This document shows, in pieces, positions 10,675-21,989 of a DNA stretch of 64,000 nucleotides (positions within the stretch are counted from its first letter, which is position 1; every line of letters begins with the position of its first letter). The position numbers and the translations under genes were made by a program. The DNA comes from Isoetes taiwanensis (lineage: Eukaryota > Streptophyta > Lycopodiopsida > Isoetales > Isoetaceae). The notes under the pieces are model-generated. The model searched no databases, was not told where the DNA came from, and was given only the letters and a program-made list of their open reading frames with translations. The DNA lies in the NCBI GenBank assembly GCA_021234155.1, contig JAJEKV010000062.1:6166432-6230431 (forward strand), in the 5' to 3' direction.

Positions 10675-12958
10675 GAAGTTGTGTCGTCAGATCCCGCCGA
10701 GGTACAAGTAGTACAGCAATGGCTCCCACCAGAGAACGTTTCGGAATTACGGAGTTTTCTGTGATTAGCAACGTACTATCACAAATTCATACCCAAGTTC
10801 TCAAAAGTTGTAGCTGCCCTCATTGATCTTTTGAAAAAAGATCACGATTTTGTGTGGGCAAGAGAGCGGCAAGAGGCGTTTTGGTGCATTAAGGACCTGC
10901 TAGTTAGCAGTCATGTGTTAAAGGTGCCGGACTTGAACGAGGCATTCGAGGTCTATACTGACGCTTGGGCAAGCATTGGGGGTAGTATTAATGCAGAAAG
11001 GGTACGTGGTGGCTTATGAAAGTCGAAAACTAAGTCCTGCTGAAAGAAATTACGCAACCTATGAGCAAGAATTGTTAGCCATTGTGCATGCGTTGAAAAC
11101 TTGGAGGCACTACTTACGTAGTGGGACGAGCAAAGAGCTGTGCAAGTTATCGTCTATACCGACCATAAACCGTTGAGGTTCTTGCAAAGTCAAGCCGAGA
11201 TTAGCCTGAGACAGGCTAGGTGGCTAGATTTCCTCCATGAGTTCCATTTCTCGATTGAGCATACGCTTGGCAAAAATAATCCAGTTGCCGATGCGTTATC
11301 AAGGGTTAAGCATATAAATATCTTAACAACTTTGGCAAGTGACTTATACAAAGAATCATGGATGCATACCTGAGGATCAGCAAGATCCGGCAATGATCAA
11401 GCTTGAGGAGCTGTGGACTGAGCAAGAAGGATTGCATTTTTACAAAGGAAGGATTTATGTTCCTTCGAGTGGGAATCTCAGGGAGTTAATTCTACGTGAG
11501 CAGCATGATACTCCACAAGCTGGGCATAGAGATGAATGGAAAACGTATGAATTAGTTAAGAGGTTCTACTACTGGCCAAAGTTGCAAGATCAAGTCAAGG
11601 ACTTGGTAAGTCACTGCTTGGTATGTAAAGCTGTGAAGACGGGTCATGGGAAAACCCCGGGATTATTACAACCCCTCCCTATACCAAATGAACACTGGGA
11701 GAGCATGAGTATAGACTTTAATATAGTCGCATTACCTTGAACTGCTAGGCAACATACTCAAATTTTGGTAGTAGTGGATCGATTAACCAAGTATGCTAAG
11801 TTCATAGCATTAAAAGGGGAGGCTATGGGACATGATGTAGCAGTTGCCTATATGCAACACATATTTCCAACTTTTGGACTTCCCTTATCCATTGTAAGTG
11901 ATCGGGACACTAAGTTCACGGGTCACTTCTGGAGATATCTCATAAAAGGATTGAGGATCCGATTGTACACGAGTAGTTGAAATCATCCACAAATGGACGG
12001 GCAAACCGAGCGCATGAACATGATCCTAGAGGATATGCTGCGAAGCTTTGTCCACGAGAAGCAATCTAGGTGGGAAGATTATCTACCCTATTCGCATTGA
12101 AAATGGAGCTGAAAGTCCTTATTGCTATTCTTAGTTCTTAGATTTTGCAACCTTTTTATTTTTGGATCCTGATGCTCTAAAAGAACCAAGCAGACCTGTC
12201 CTTTTCCCTTCATCATGATGGCACTAGGCATGTAAAGCTTTAAGATAACAGAGCTTTGCTGGAATCAGCCACTAACAGAGCTTTAAGATAACAGAGTTTT
12301 GCTGGAACAGAGCTCCTGTGACAGTCCGTTCCTTCCTGTGCAATGCATATTAACGAGTTAGGTTGATTCAGGTATACATAAGTACCCCCGAACCGAAGTT
12401 GCAGTACATATGCTCCATGATATGGATGCAATCTTGTGGCAATGCAAGCAAGCTTTGCGAAAAGCTCAAGATAGGGCACGAACGTCCGCTAATCAGCATA
12501 GACGTGATATCTCTTATAAGGAAGGTGATTATGTTTTCCTAAGAGTTGTTTATCCTTCTGCATTAAGAATGAACACCTTGCGGCCTTTGACTAAAGGTCA
12601 GGTGCCCAAACTTACTCCATGGTATACTGGACCTTTTAGGATTACTAAAAGGATCGGGGAAACAGCGTACGAGTTGAACTTATCGCAAGAAGTAGGGATC
12701 CATCCTGTATTTCATGTAAGTCAGCTGAAAAGCGCTATACTAGATACCGCTAATGTGGTTAGTCCGCAAAGTATACCGATCGTCTTAAACTCCTCTGTAA
12801 TGCCAGAACGTCTTTTGGATAAAAGGGTTCGGCGGCTGCGCAATAGAGAAGTGGTAGAACATCTGGTTCAGTGGCAGGACCAGTCTCCTGAGGATGCCAC
12901 CTGGGAGACGAAGGAATTTGTGCAGCAGTTCCCTCATCTAAAAGATCAACCTTGAGGA
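10675..12958 (+). pseudogene. pol remnant, internal region A (RNase H and integrase)
   Basis: Protease and most of reverse transcriptase are missing. The frame fragments give the RT thumb/connection, RNase H (FEVYTDAW ... [35 protein letters not shown]), the His2Cys2 integrase zinc finger (H...H near 11490-11530, CLVCKAVK near 11620), the integrase core (VVVDRLTKYAKF, IVSDRDTKFTGHFW), and after a foreign insert (12091-12362) the C terminus with a chromodomain-like block ending ATWETKEFVQQF. Frame breaks near 11020, 11170, 11370, 11740 and 11980 show decay. The stop at about 12953 precedes the polypurine tract. Confidence 0.87.
12091..12362. other. Foreign ~270-bp filler replacing integrase sequence in copy A
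   Basis: In copy B the integrase reads straight from GATTATCTACCCTATCTAGAG into YLEFAYNNSHH. In copy A the sequence departs after CTACCCTAT at about 12090 and returns at TCAGGTATACATAAGTACC near 12365. The inserted stretch replaces about 90 bp of integrase and contains an internal direct repeat (CTTTAAGATAACAGAG twice, near 12238 and 12282). It has no coding potential I recognise. It looks like double-strand-break filler DNA. Confidence 0.75.
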
Positions 12959-12966
12959 CAAGGTCC

Positions 12967-12983
12967 AAAAGGAGGGGAAGGAA
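12967..12983 (+). other. Polypurine tract before LTR2
   Basis: AAAAGGAGGGGAAGGAA lies directly before the TGTTACA start of LTR2, as expected for the plus-strand primer of an LTR retrotransposon. The same tract precedes LTR1 (8632-8648) and LTR3 (17097-17113). Confidence 0.9.
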
Positions 12984-13924
12984 TGTTACAGGTGCTCCCA
13001 AGGGTATAGCCGGAATTGGACCCTTCACGGACGTCCATGAGCATGGGGGTACTATTAGTTGCAATTGCCGGGCAGTTGTGATTAATGGGCCATGTTGACT
13101 GTAACCAGTCTATGGCGATGGAATGCGGAATAAGAGACAATGATTACTAGGGACGGGTAATGGATCGCTAGGGGCACTAATATTATCAAATAATATTAGT
13201 GCGGAGGAAGAGCTTGCGAGATCAGTAGTTGCAGAACATTTATATCAATGTATAGTTAATGTTGTTACGTTAATGTTAGTGGTACTAGTGTTAGCACTAG
13301 GGGTTGAAACATTAATATAAAGAAATGGAAGATAGTTACGTTAAAATATAATGGTTATATGGACACGTGGCACTAAATGGTTTGATGGGCAAAAAACCTG
13401 TTATTAAACAGCTCGGACGAATCTGTATCAGACCCGGAATGCCATATCTAAGAGTCGTGGCTAAGAGATGCAATTTGAATCGAATCTAAGGCCTGACAGG
13501 TCGGATTTTGACTAAGGATGACTGCAGTGAACTCCAAAGGTTATATTATAAAGCCTGGAGAACGAATTCATCTGGGGGCAGTCGGAATTGGGTTTGGAGA
13601 AGGAAGTCGATTCCGCAGCTAGAGACATCTGATTGGATTGAGACTTGGTAGTATCTTTCGATTTGGCAGCACGAACTTGCTGTGGTGATCATAGAGAAGG
13701 TCGGGTCTTCTGTTGGTTGGATTGAGCTACTGTAGGTGGACGGTTATTCACTCAGGGGAAAATTAGCTGAGAAAGACCAACAATCTGTGGTGTGTAGGAA
13801 CACCGGCTGGGAGCAGCATCATATTGATCAACGAGGGGGGTCTGGGATCCGTGCTGTGGGCGGAAGTTGATCGGCGGGCTCCAAGCGGGCGAGGTTTGTT
13901 CAGGAAAAAAATTTCGCTGTAACA
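12984..13924 (+). repeat. LTR2 of the chromovirus array (941 bp)
   Basis: It has the same TGTTACAGGTGC ... CGCTGTAACA ends as LTR1, an adjacent polypurine tract on the left and a primer-binding site on the right. It acts as the 3' LTR of region A and the 5' LTR of region B at once. The U3 hairpin lies at 13174-13202. Confidence 0.93.
13546..13553 (+). promoter_or_regulatory. Candidate TATA box of the LTR promoter
   Basis: ATTATAAA lies about 375 bp before the LTR2 end, in a conserved context (AAAGGTT...AGCCTGGAGAACGAATTC). Equivalent sites are at 9211-9217 in LTR1 and 17676-17683 in LTR3. Position and conservation fit the U3 promoter with transcription starting about 30 bp downstream. No expression evidence is available. 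Confidence 0.55.
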
Positions 13925-13925
13925 A

Positions 13926-13939
13926 TGGTATCAGAGCAG
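13926..13939 (+). other. Primer-binding site after LTR2
   Basis: TGGTATCAGAGCAG, identical to the site after LTR1, follows the LTR2 end by one base. It is complementary to initiator tRNA-Met. Confidence 0.9.
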
Positions 13940-13940
13940 T

Positions 13941-14998
13941 ATGACTGAACCTGTGCCGGATATGCCAGCAAGACCTGTTGATGGATTGCCAGAAGTGCAT
14001 CCGCCTGAAGAGGGCATAATACCTGCACTCAAGGACATTCATCTGGATGATAAACTGCCCGAGTTCGAGTTAGATGGGGGAGCACCCTCAAATGCTACTC
14101 CTGCAGTAGCTATCCCTGTAGGTGCTGACCATGTAACTGCTGCAAGTGCAGCTAATGCTGGTAATGAAAATGCCAGGAATGCTCCGGGAGTAAGTACTGA
14201 GCGGGGTCCGGTAAGCGAAAATTTACCTGACGATAATGAGGGTCATATCAACCGATTGTCTAGGGAAGTGAACGAGATAAAAACTGAACAAGCCATGTTC
14301 AGGAATACCCTAGGGTTGATGCAAGAAAACTTGCAGAAGTGGGCTGCTGAAGGCAAAACCCGGGAACTTCGTTTAAGTAATGTAGTAGAAAAATTTATGC
14401 TAGTGGTTGGGGCAGTTCCCACTGCTCCAGGGGCAAACCGTGATGTTCCTCACGAGGTTGCACGTCCGGGACCTAGTGCACCATCAGGAATAAACACGTG
14501 GCTGCCCAATGAACCGATAGCTCAGGGTATCGTGGAAGGTGTTGTTCAGCCGAAAGAATCCTTGGAGGAGCTGTCTGGGGAAGAGATTAAGTCTCTGGAG
14601 CGTGTAAAGATGCCAGATTTCTATGGCAAGAATGTTACGCCTGAGCAGGCTATGCGTTGGTTCAATCAAATGAAACTGTATTTTGCAGGCACAAAGAAAG
14701 GCGAGAATGCGATGTATGCCATCCTGAAGTTGAAGGGACCGGCAGCTGCATGGTGGGACATCCACACAGATAATGGTCAGAAGCTGCGTACTTGGAAAGA
14801 TTTTTGTCGCTTGTTCCGACAGGAGTATGAACCTCACCATGACCGGCGTCGGATCTCACTCATACATGATCTCTATGGGAAACAGAGCTTAGGGCACTTT
14901 TCTCACAGTTACCTGAGATTACTGCCGAGATGCACGTAGATCATTTTATAAATGGTCTACGGGATGCTAGCATTCGCACACATCTGTTGCATTTCCGG
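13941..14998 (+). pseudogene. gag, internal region B (broken)
   Basis: It has the same start and domain order as gag of region A, with over 90 percent visible identity. The frame is open from the ATG at 13941 to about 14939, longer than in A. The GPAAAWWD core and the TWKDFCRLFRQEYEPHH block are present, then the frame slips before QSLGHFSHSYLRLLP. The zinc-knuckle region is missing because gag is joined near 14986 to late reverse transcriptase at the same place as in region A. A dropped codon pair (ENAMYAI in place of ENARLMYA) is also seen. Confidence 0.88.
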
Positions 14999-17085
14999 TG
15001 AAGTTGTGTCGTCAGATCCCGCTGAGGTACAAGTAGTACAACAATGGCTCCCACCAGAGAACGTTTCGGAATTACGGAGTTTTCTGTGATTAGCAACGTA
15101 CTATCACAAATTCGTACCCAAGTTCTCAAAAGTTGTAGCTGCCCTCATTGATCTTTTGAAAAAAGATCACGATTTTGTGTGGGCGAGAGAGCGGCAAGAG
15201 GCGTTTCGGTGCATTAAGGACCTGCTAGTTAGCAGTCCTGTGTTAAAGGTGCCGGACTTGAATGAGGCATTCGAGGTCTATACTGACACTTGTGGGCAAG
15301 CGTTGGGGGCAATATTAATGCAGAAAGGGTACGTGGTGGCTTATGAAAGTCGAAAACTAAGTCCTGCTGAAAGAAATTACGCAACCTATGAGCAAGAATT
15401 GTTAGCCATTGTGCATGCGTTGAAAACTTGGAGGCACTACTTACATAGTGGGACGAGCAAAAATCTGCGCAAGTTTATCGTCTATACCAACCATAAATCG
15501 TTGAGGTTCTTGCAAAGTCAAGCCGAGATTAGCCCGAGACAGGCTAGGTGGCTAGACTTCCTCCATGAGTTCCATTTCTCGATTGAGCATGCGCTTGGCA
15601 AAAATAATCCAGTTGTCGATGCGTTATCAAGGGTTAAGCATATAAATATCTTAACAACTTTGGCAAGTGACCTTATATAAAGAATCGTGGATGCATACCT
15701 GAGGATCAGCAAGATCCGGCAATGATCAAGCTCGAGGAGCTGTGGACTGAGCAAGAAGGATTGCATTTTTACAAAGGAAGGATTTATGTTCCTGGGAATC
15801 TCAGGGAGTCAATTCTACGTGAGCACCATGATAGTCCACAAGCTGGGCATAGAGGTGAATGGAAAACGTATGAATTGGTTAAGAGGTTCTACTACTGGCC
15901 AAAGTTGCAAGATCAAGTCAAGGACTTGGTAAGTCACTGCTTGGTATGTAAAGCTGTGAAGATGGGTCATAGGAAAACCCCGGGATTATTACAACCCCTC
16001 CCTATACCAAATGAACACTGGGAGAGCGTGAGTGTAGACTTTAATATAGTCGCATTACCTAGAACTGCTAGGCAACATACTCAAATTTTGGTATTGGTAG
16101 TAGTGGATCGATTAACCAAGTATGCTAAGTTCATAGCATTAAAAGGGGAGGCTATGGGACATGATATAGCAGTTGCCTATATGCAATACATATTGGACTT
16201 CCCTATCCCTTGTCCATTGTAAGTGATCGGGACACTAAGTTCACGGGTCACTTTTGGAGAGATCTCATGAAAGGATTGAGGATCCGATTGTACATTAGTG
16301 GAAATCATCCACAGACGGACGGGCAAACTGAACGCTTGAACATGATCCTAGAGGATATGTTGCGAAGCTTTGTTCACGAGAAGCAATCTAGGTGGAAAGA
16401 TTATCTACCCTATCTAGAGTTTGCCTACAATAATAGCCATCATACGAAAATTCGGATGACTCCCTTTGTAGCTATGATGGGTCGAAATCCAAGGGCTTAT
16501 TCAACAATACATTAAGTACCTCCGAACTGAAGTTGCAGTACATATGCTCCATGATATGGATGCAATCTTGTGGCAATGCAAGCAAGCTTTGCGAAAAGCT
16601 CAAGATAGGGCACGAACATCCGCTAATCAGCATAGACATGATATCTCTTATGAGGAAGGTGATTATGTTCTAAGAGTTGTTTATCCTTCTGCGTCAAGAA
16701 TGAACACCTTGCGGCCTTTGACTAAAGGTCGGGTGCCTAAACTTACTCCGCGGTATGCTGAACCTTTTAGGATTACAAAAGGATCGGGAAAATAGCATAC
16801 GAGTTTAACTTACCGCAGGAAGTAGGGATCCATCTTGTGTTTCATGTAAGTCAGTTGAAAAGGGCTATATTGGATACCTCTAATGTGGTTAGTCTGCAAA
16901 GTATACCGATCGTCTTAAACTCCTTTGTAACGCCAGAACGTCTTTTGGATAAAAGGGTTCGGCGGCTGCACAATAGAGATATGGTAGAACATGTGGTTCA
17001 ATGGCAGGACCAGTCTCCTGAGGATGCCACCTGGGAGACGGTGGAATTTGTGCAGCAGTTCCCTCATCTAAAAGATCAACCTTGA
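14999..17085 (+). pseudogene. pol remnant, internal region B (RNase H and integrase)
   Basis: Starting in the RT thumb, it reads RNase H (15156-15680, open), the integrase zinc finger and core (15722-16222, then 16210-16515 in another frame), and the integrase C terminus with the chromodomain-like end (16837-17085). The integrase core here keeps the stretch lost from copies 0 and A (GNHPQTDGQTERLN ... YLEFAYNNSHHTKIRMTPF). That stretch holds the catalytic Glu region, so this is the best-preserved integrase in the window. At least three frameshifts and a stop near 16514 inactivate it. Protease and most of RT are absent. Confidence 0.88.
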
Positions 17086-17113
17086 GGATAAGGTCCAAAA
17101 GGAGGGGAAGGAA

Positions 17114-18055
17114 TGTTACAGGTGCTCCCAAGGGTATAGTCGGAATCAGACCCTTGATGGACATCCATGAGCATGGGGATACTGTTAGTTGCAATTGCCG
17201 GGCAATTGTGATTAATGGGCCATGTTGACTGTAATCAGTCTATAGTGACGGAATGCGGAATAAGAGGCAATGATTGCTAGGGACGAGTAATGGGTCGCTA
17301 GGGGCACTAATATTATCGAATAATATTAGTGCGGAGGAAGAGCTTGCGAGATCAGTAGTTGCAGAACATTTATATTAATGTATGGTTAACATTGTTACGT
17401 TAATGTTAGTAGTACTAGTGTTAGCACTAGGGGTTGAAACATTAATATAAAGAAATGGAAGATAGCTATGTTAAAATATAATGGTTATATGGACACGTGG
17501 TGCTAAATGGTTTGATGGGCAAAAAACCTGTTATTAAACAGTTCGAACGAATTTGTATCAGACCCAGAATGCCAGATCTAAGAGTCGTGGCTAAGAGCTG
17601 CAATTTGAATCGAATCTAAGGCCTGACAGGTCGGATTTTGACTAAGGAAGACTGCAGTGAACTCCAAAGGTTACATTATAAAGCCTGGAGAACGAATTCA
17701 TCTAGGGGCAGTCAGAATTGGGTTTGGAGAAGGAAGTCGATTCTACAGCTAGAGACATCTGATTGGATTGAGACTTGGTAGTAGCTTTCGATTTGGTAGC
17801 ACGAACCTGCTATGGTGATCATAGAGAAGGCCAAGTCTTCTGGTGGTCGGATTGAGCTACTGTGCAGGTGGAGGTTATTCACTTAGGGAAAAATCAACTG
17901 AGAAAGACCAACCATCTGTGGTGTGTAGAAACACCGGCTGGGAGCAGCATCATATTGATCAATGAGGGGGATTTGGGATCCGTGGTGTGGGAGGAAGTTG
18001 ATCAGCGGGCTCCAAGCGGGCGAGGTTTGTTCAGGGAAAAATGTTCGATGTAACA
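17114..18055 (+). repeat. LTR3 of the chromovirus array (942 bp), primer-binding site lost
   Basis: It starts TGTTACAGGTGC and ends TGTAACA after a small divergence (ATGTTCGATGTAACA). The U3 hairpin is at 17304-17332 with loop CGA instead of CAA. Directly after the LTR the sequence reads GTGCTGAACC where the other copies have the primer-binding site and the gag ATG, so about 17-18 bp are deleted. The downstream copy could not prime reverse transcription. Confidence 0.92.
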
Positions 18056-19011
18056 GTGCTGAACCTATGCCGGATATGCCAGCAGGACCTGTTGATGGAT
18101 TGCCAGAAGTGCATCCGCCTAAAGAGGGCATAATACCTGCCCTCGAGGACATTCATTTGGATGATGAACTGCCCGAGTTCGAGTGGGATGGGGGAGCACC
18201 TTCAGATGTTGCTCCTGCAGCAGCTATCCCTATAGGTGCTGACCATGTAACTGCTGCAAGTGCAGCTAATGCTGGTAATGAAAATGCCAGGAATGCTCCG
18301 GGAGCAAGTACTGAACGGGGTGCGGTAAGTGGAAACTTACCTGACGATAATGAGGGTCATGTCCACCGATTGTCTAGGGATCTGAACGAGATAAAAACTG
18401 AACAAGCCAAGTTCAGGAATATCCTAGGGTTGATGCAAGAAAACCTGCAGAAGTGGGCTGCTGAAGGCAAAACCCGAGAACTTCGTTTAAGTAATGTAGT
18501 AGAAAAATTTCTACTAGTGGTTGGGCAGTTCCCACAGATCCAGGGGCAAACCGTAATGTTCCTCACGAGGTTGCACGTCCGGGACCTAGTGCATCATCAG
18601 GAATAAACACGGGGCTGTCCGATGAACCGATAGCTCAGGGGGAAGATCCATGTGGGAGCTTTCTGGGGAAGAGATTAAGTCTCTGGAGCGTGTAAAGATG
18701 CCGGATTTCTATGGCAAGGAAGTTACGCATGAGCAGGCTATGCCTTGGTTCAATCAAATGAAACTGTATTTTGCAGCCATAAAGAAAGGCGAGAATGCCC
18801 GACTGATGTATGCCACCCTGAAGTTGAAGGGTCCGGCAGCTGCATGGTGGGACATCCACACGGATAATGGTCAGAAGCTGCGTACTTGAAAAGATTTTTG
18901 TTGCTTGTTCCGACAGGAGTATGCACCTCACCATGATCAACGTCATGCGCTCATACAGCTGAAGGAGCTCACTCAGACAGGATCTCTATGGGATTATGTA
19001 ACAGAGTTTAG
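18056..19011 (+). pseudogene. gag 5' half, internal region C
   Basis: This matches gag of A and B from EPMPDMPAGPVDGLPEVHPP onward but has no ATG, because the start was deleted together with the primer-binding site. Frame breaks occur near 18525 and at about 18640, and a stop replaces Trp at 18887 (LRT-stop-KDF). It continues to HALIQLKELTQTGSLWDYVT, beyond the point where A and B lose frame, then is cut at 19011 by the CACTA element. The second half resumes at 27950. Confidence 0.87.
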
Positions 19012-19062
19012 CACTAGAGTTGTCCGGGGGACCATTTCTGGTCCATGGACCAGAAATGGTCC

Positions 19063-19790
19063 ACCATACCCCCTGCCACTTAAACAGATATATCTCACAA
19101 GAGAAATTTTAATTTTAAAATATACCACCACTATTTGAGTCTTCACTTGATTCTTAACGACCTGTGAGAATTTCATGACCACTGGATTCACCTTTATATT
19201 GGTACTAGAAAAAGTGCCCAGCATTGCTGGGCTTTTTGTCAGATATAAGTCAAAACGTAATAAAAATAGTGGATTTAACTTTATAACATCTAAAGGGTAA
19301 AAATTTGTATTATGCCACAAATTTCTAGGAGCAATTGCTGGTAATCGTAACCAGCCTGTGAAATATGTAGTTTGAATTCAATGCTTGCTGGTTCTAGGAG
19401 CAATTGCTAATAATTGCGAGTGAATATCTATGTCTTGTTGGTGCTGGCATGCATAATTCCAATTATGTGATGTTCTAGCCAGACAAAAGTTTATTCTAAT
19501 GTATTCTAGCAAACATGTGCCCGACGTTGTCCAAGGGCTAGATTTGCAACGGAAACAGGACAAACTACATAGTGCAAATCCTAAGTGAGGAATCGTGATG
19601 TGTGAAATGAAAGAAAACTTCCATTTAACAAACATGGAACTGCCGATTGTAATCAATATTCCACCCAGACGCCAAACTTAAACTTTATAATTGTGAATAA
19701 ATTCGATATGCATCGTCTCTTGATATGGGTAAATTCATAGTCAAAGTTTACAAATTTTACTATGTTATCTAGCGGTTCCTACTAATCCCG
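19063..19790. other. CACTA left subterminal region, no gene
   Basis: This is non-coding sequence inside the CACTA element between the terminal palindrome and the first nested inverted-repeat element. Short words such as TTCTAGGAGCAATTGCT recur (about 19322 and 19390). No open frame is credible. Confidence 0.5.
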
Positions 19791-19813
19791 TCGATCCGAG
19801 ACATCGGATCGAC

Positions 19814-20131
19814 ATTCTAGGATGGGGCGAGCATGCATGCATGCGGCGCATGCCCTTCCTGGTTGGGGTTTCGCTATTTTAGGCGCGGTTCTGCATCGAC
19901 GTCTCATCGGCGCTTCCTCTTCTCTCAGCAGTACCTTATTCTCTTTGATCTGTTTCCAGGCAGGGAGGGGCTTCTTCCTGCTTGGTTTGGCCAATTTGGC
20001 GTTTCTTTCTTGCTGTCCTTTTCCGGCCTTTAGCCTTCGTCCTGTGACCTTCGTCCTCGATTCTAGTTTGTTAAGGAAGTTCTCTGGTATTCGGGTGGTT
20101 TGTTGGTTTCATGCGAGCCCCATCCTAGAAT
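19814..20131. mobile_element. Inverted-repeat element, short copy (318 bp)
   Basis: It begins ATTCTAGGATGGGGCGAGCATG and ends with the near-inverse CATGCGAGCCCCATCCTAGAAT. Its first ~150 bp are almost identical to the first ~150 bp of the next element at 20159. It is preceded by a small palindrome CGATCCGAGACATCGGATCG. No coding capacity; MITE-like. Confidence 0.8.
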
Positions 20132-20158
20132 CCCGCCGATCCGAGACATCGGATCGAC

Positions 20159-20828
20159 ATTCTAGGATGGGGCGAGCATGCATGTCTTGCATGCATGCAT
20201 GCGGCGCATGCCCTTCATGGTTGGGGTTTCGCTATTTTAGGCACGGTTCTGCATCGACGTCTCATTGGCGCTTCCTCTCCTCTCAGCAGTACCTTATTCT
20301 CTTTGAACCCACCCTCCCCCCCTTCTTTGTTTATTGTATTGTTCACAAATTTCTGTTATCATGTTTTTCTTCCACCCGCTGGGTGATGCTTTTTTCCACC
20401 CCCTGGGTGATGCTATCCTCTGGTATGTTTGTGTTGTCTCGTTGGTTGTGTTGGTGATGTGCAGGTATAGGGGCGAGCGGCATTTGTTTCGTCTTCTCCA
20501 TGCGGGGGTTTTTTGGGAGCGATTTCTATGCCTTAGGTTTGTCCAAGCCCCTTGCCGAAGGCTTATCACTAGGGTTTTTCCTCGAAAACCCGAAAGGGCG
20601 GGGTTTTTTAATCCCGGTGATAAGCTTTCGGCAGGTACATCAGCCACTCATCTATTAGCATTGTATTTTTTGGGGTCCAAATGTTATAATTGGATTTTCC
20701 CTTTATTTTTCGTGGGTAGTTCGCATGTGTGCGGCTACCCACTGTCCACCATTGTAGAAAATCTGCTGAGATGAATGAGAAGCCTATCTAGGCGGTTTGT
20801 TGGTTTCATGCGAGCCCCATCCTAGAAT
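20159..20828. mobile_element. Inverted-repeat element, long copy (670 bp)
   Basis: It has the same left end (ATTCTAGGATGGGGC) and right end (GCCCCATCCTAGAAT) as the 318-bp element directly to its left, and again the palindrome CGATCCGAGACATCGGATCG just outside on the left. It differs by an extra ~350 bp of interior, including a strong stem-loop at 20551-20634. The pair could be one family inserted twice, or a partial tandem duplication. Confidence 0.8.
20551..20634. repeat. Nested stem-loop with GGATTAAAAAACCCC core
   Basis: The outer arms are TTGCCGAAGGCTTATCAC and GTGATAAGCTTTCGGCAG (one mismatch). The inner part contains GGGTTTTTCCTCGAAAACCC and GGGCGGGGTTTTTTAATCC, which pair again. Read on the minus strand, the core matches the 3' part of the repeat family at 26596-26745 and 46933-47073. 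Confidence 0.75.
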
Positions 20829-21985
20829 TGCACCTTCTATAACGTGCTAAGATTGTCACATCCCATGAGAACAAAATTACCACCGAATAACTTGAGATTA
20901 TAATATATTATTTTCCTTTTCAATGTCTAAACTATTGCTATAGGCATTGAAAATGGTAATGAGAATATTTACATTTGCCTTTACACAGGAGTGCTCATCA
21001 TAGAGTTCTAGTGTTTTTACATCATCTCCAGGTTTTACATAACTTAACCACATGAGTGCACCTACACATCATGACGGGCTATGCTACGTTAACGTATCAC
21101 GCATCAGAAGTAGCAAATGTATCTTAAATAGAATTTAAATAAGCAGCATTATAGATGAAAGTAAGGCAAAAGGAAGATTGTTATAATATCAAAGTTTATT
21201 GAGAGGATCAACAATAGTTCCCTGTTTTAACATTAGCATAAGAATTAGCATCTGCAATAAATAGTTAGGCATCCTTGATTTGATGATTGCCACAAAGGTT
21301 GCGCAGCCAATTTTCTCTTGGCCAGTTGATGCGTGTATACATACACACGTATCTCTCTGTTTATTATGAGGAAAAAGGACCAAAGAGTTTAACATGCTAG
21401 TGGGTTTACATCTGCATCCTTGAAAAAAGGTAGGAGCATCCCGGTTCTTTTCTGGTAAAAAACTTGTCTTGTGCCTTGTCTTTCAGCTTATTGGACCCTC
21501 TATGCAGCTTTGCAGAGCAAGCAATTGTGGAGTACCTATGCTTTAGCAAAGTGAAAGAATACAGTGCTTATATAAGAACTAAAATAAAGAAACAAAGCAA
21601 AGCTAATAGAATAGAAGGAGAAGACATAAAAGTCTAAAGTATTCATTCTCTTTGTATCTAAGCAGAGATTATTTATAGCTCAAAAATGCAAGCATTTACC
21701 AGTAGTATTCTGTAGTAATGGTGGCCAGACCTCCAGAATTGCAACTCGATGGCTTTTGATCTGTCAGAGAAGCAGCAGTTAAATACATAGATGCCTTTTC
21801 TGTTGCACACAATAAACTGCAAAAAATAAGTAACACTCAATATGAATTCCAAATAAGTCACATGTAAAAGAGGTCCCTAATGCTTTCTATAGTATTTGCA
21901 AAGAATTAAGATTCCTCAACAAATAAAAATACCATGTAAGTATCAACAGTAAATGAAAGCCACTTATTTCCTCCTTGATAATATT
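20829..21985. other. CACTA interior without a recognised gene
   Basis: AT-rich sequence with short open frames only. I see no motif linking it to a transposase or host gene. It may contain untranslated or intron sequence of the captured PPR gene, whose fragment begins just to the right on the minus strand. Confidence 0.4.
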
Positions 21986-21989
21986 TTCA

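Noticed and set aside
20572-20615. Bacterial-type intrinsic terminator (contamination or organelle insert)
   Set aside because: The hairpin with T-run looks like one, but it recurs within plant dispersed repeats at 26700 and 47030 and is flanked by plant transposon sequence.
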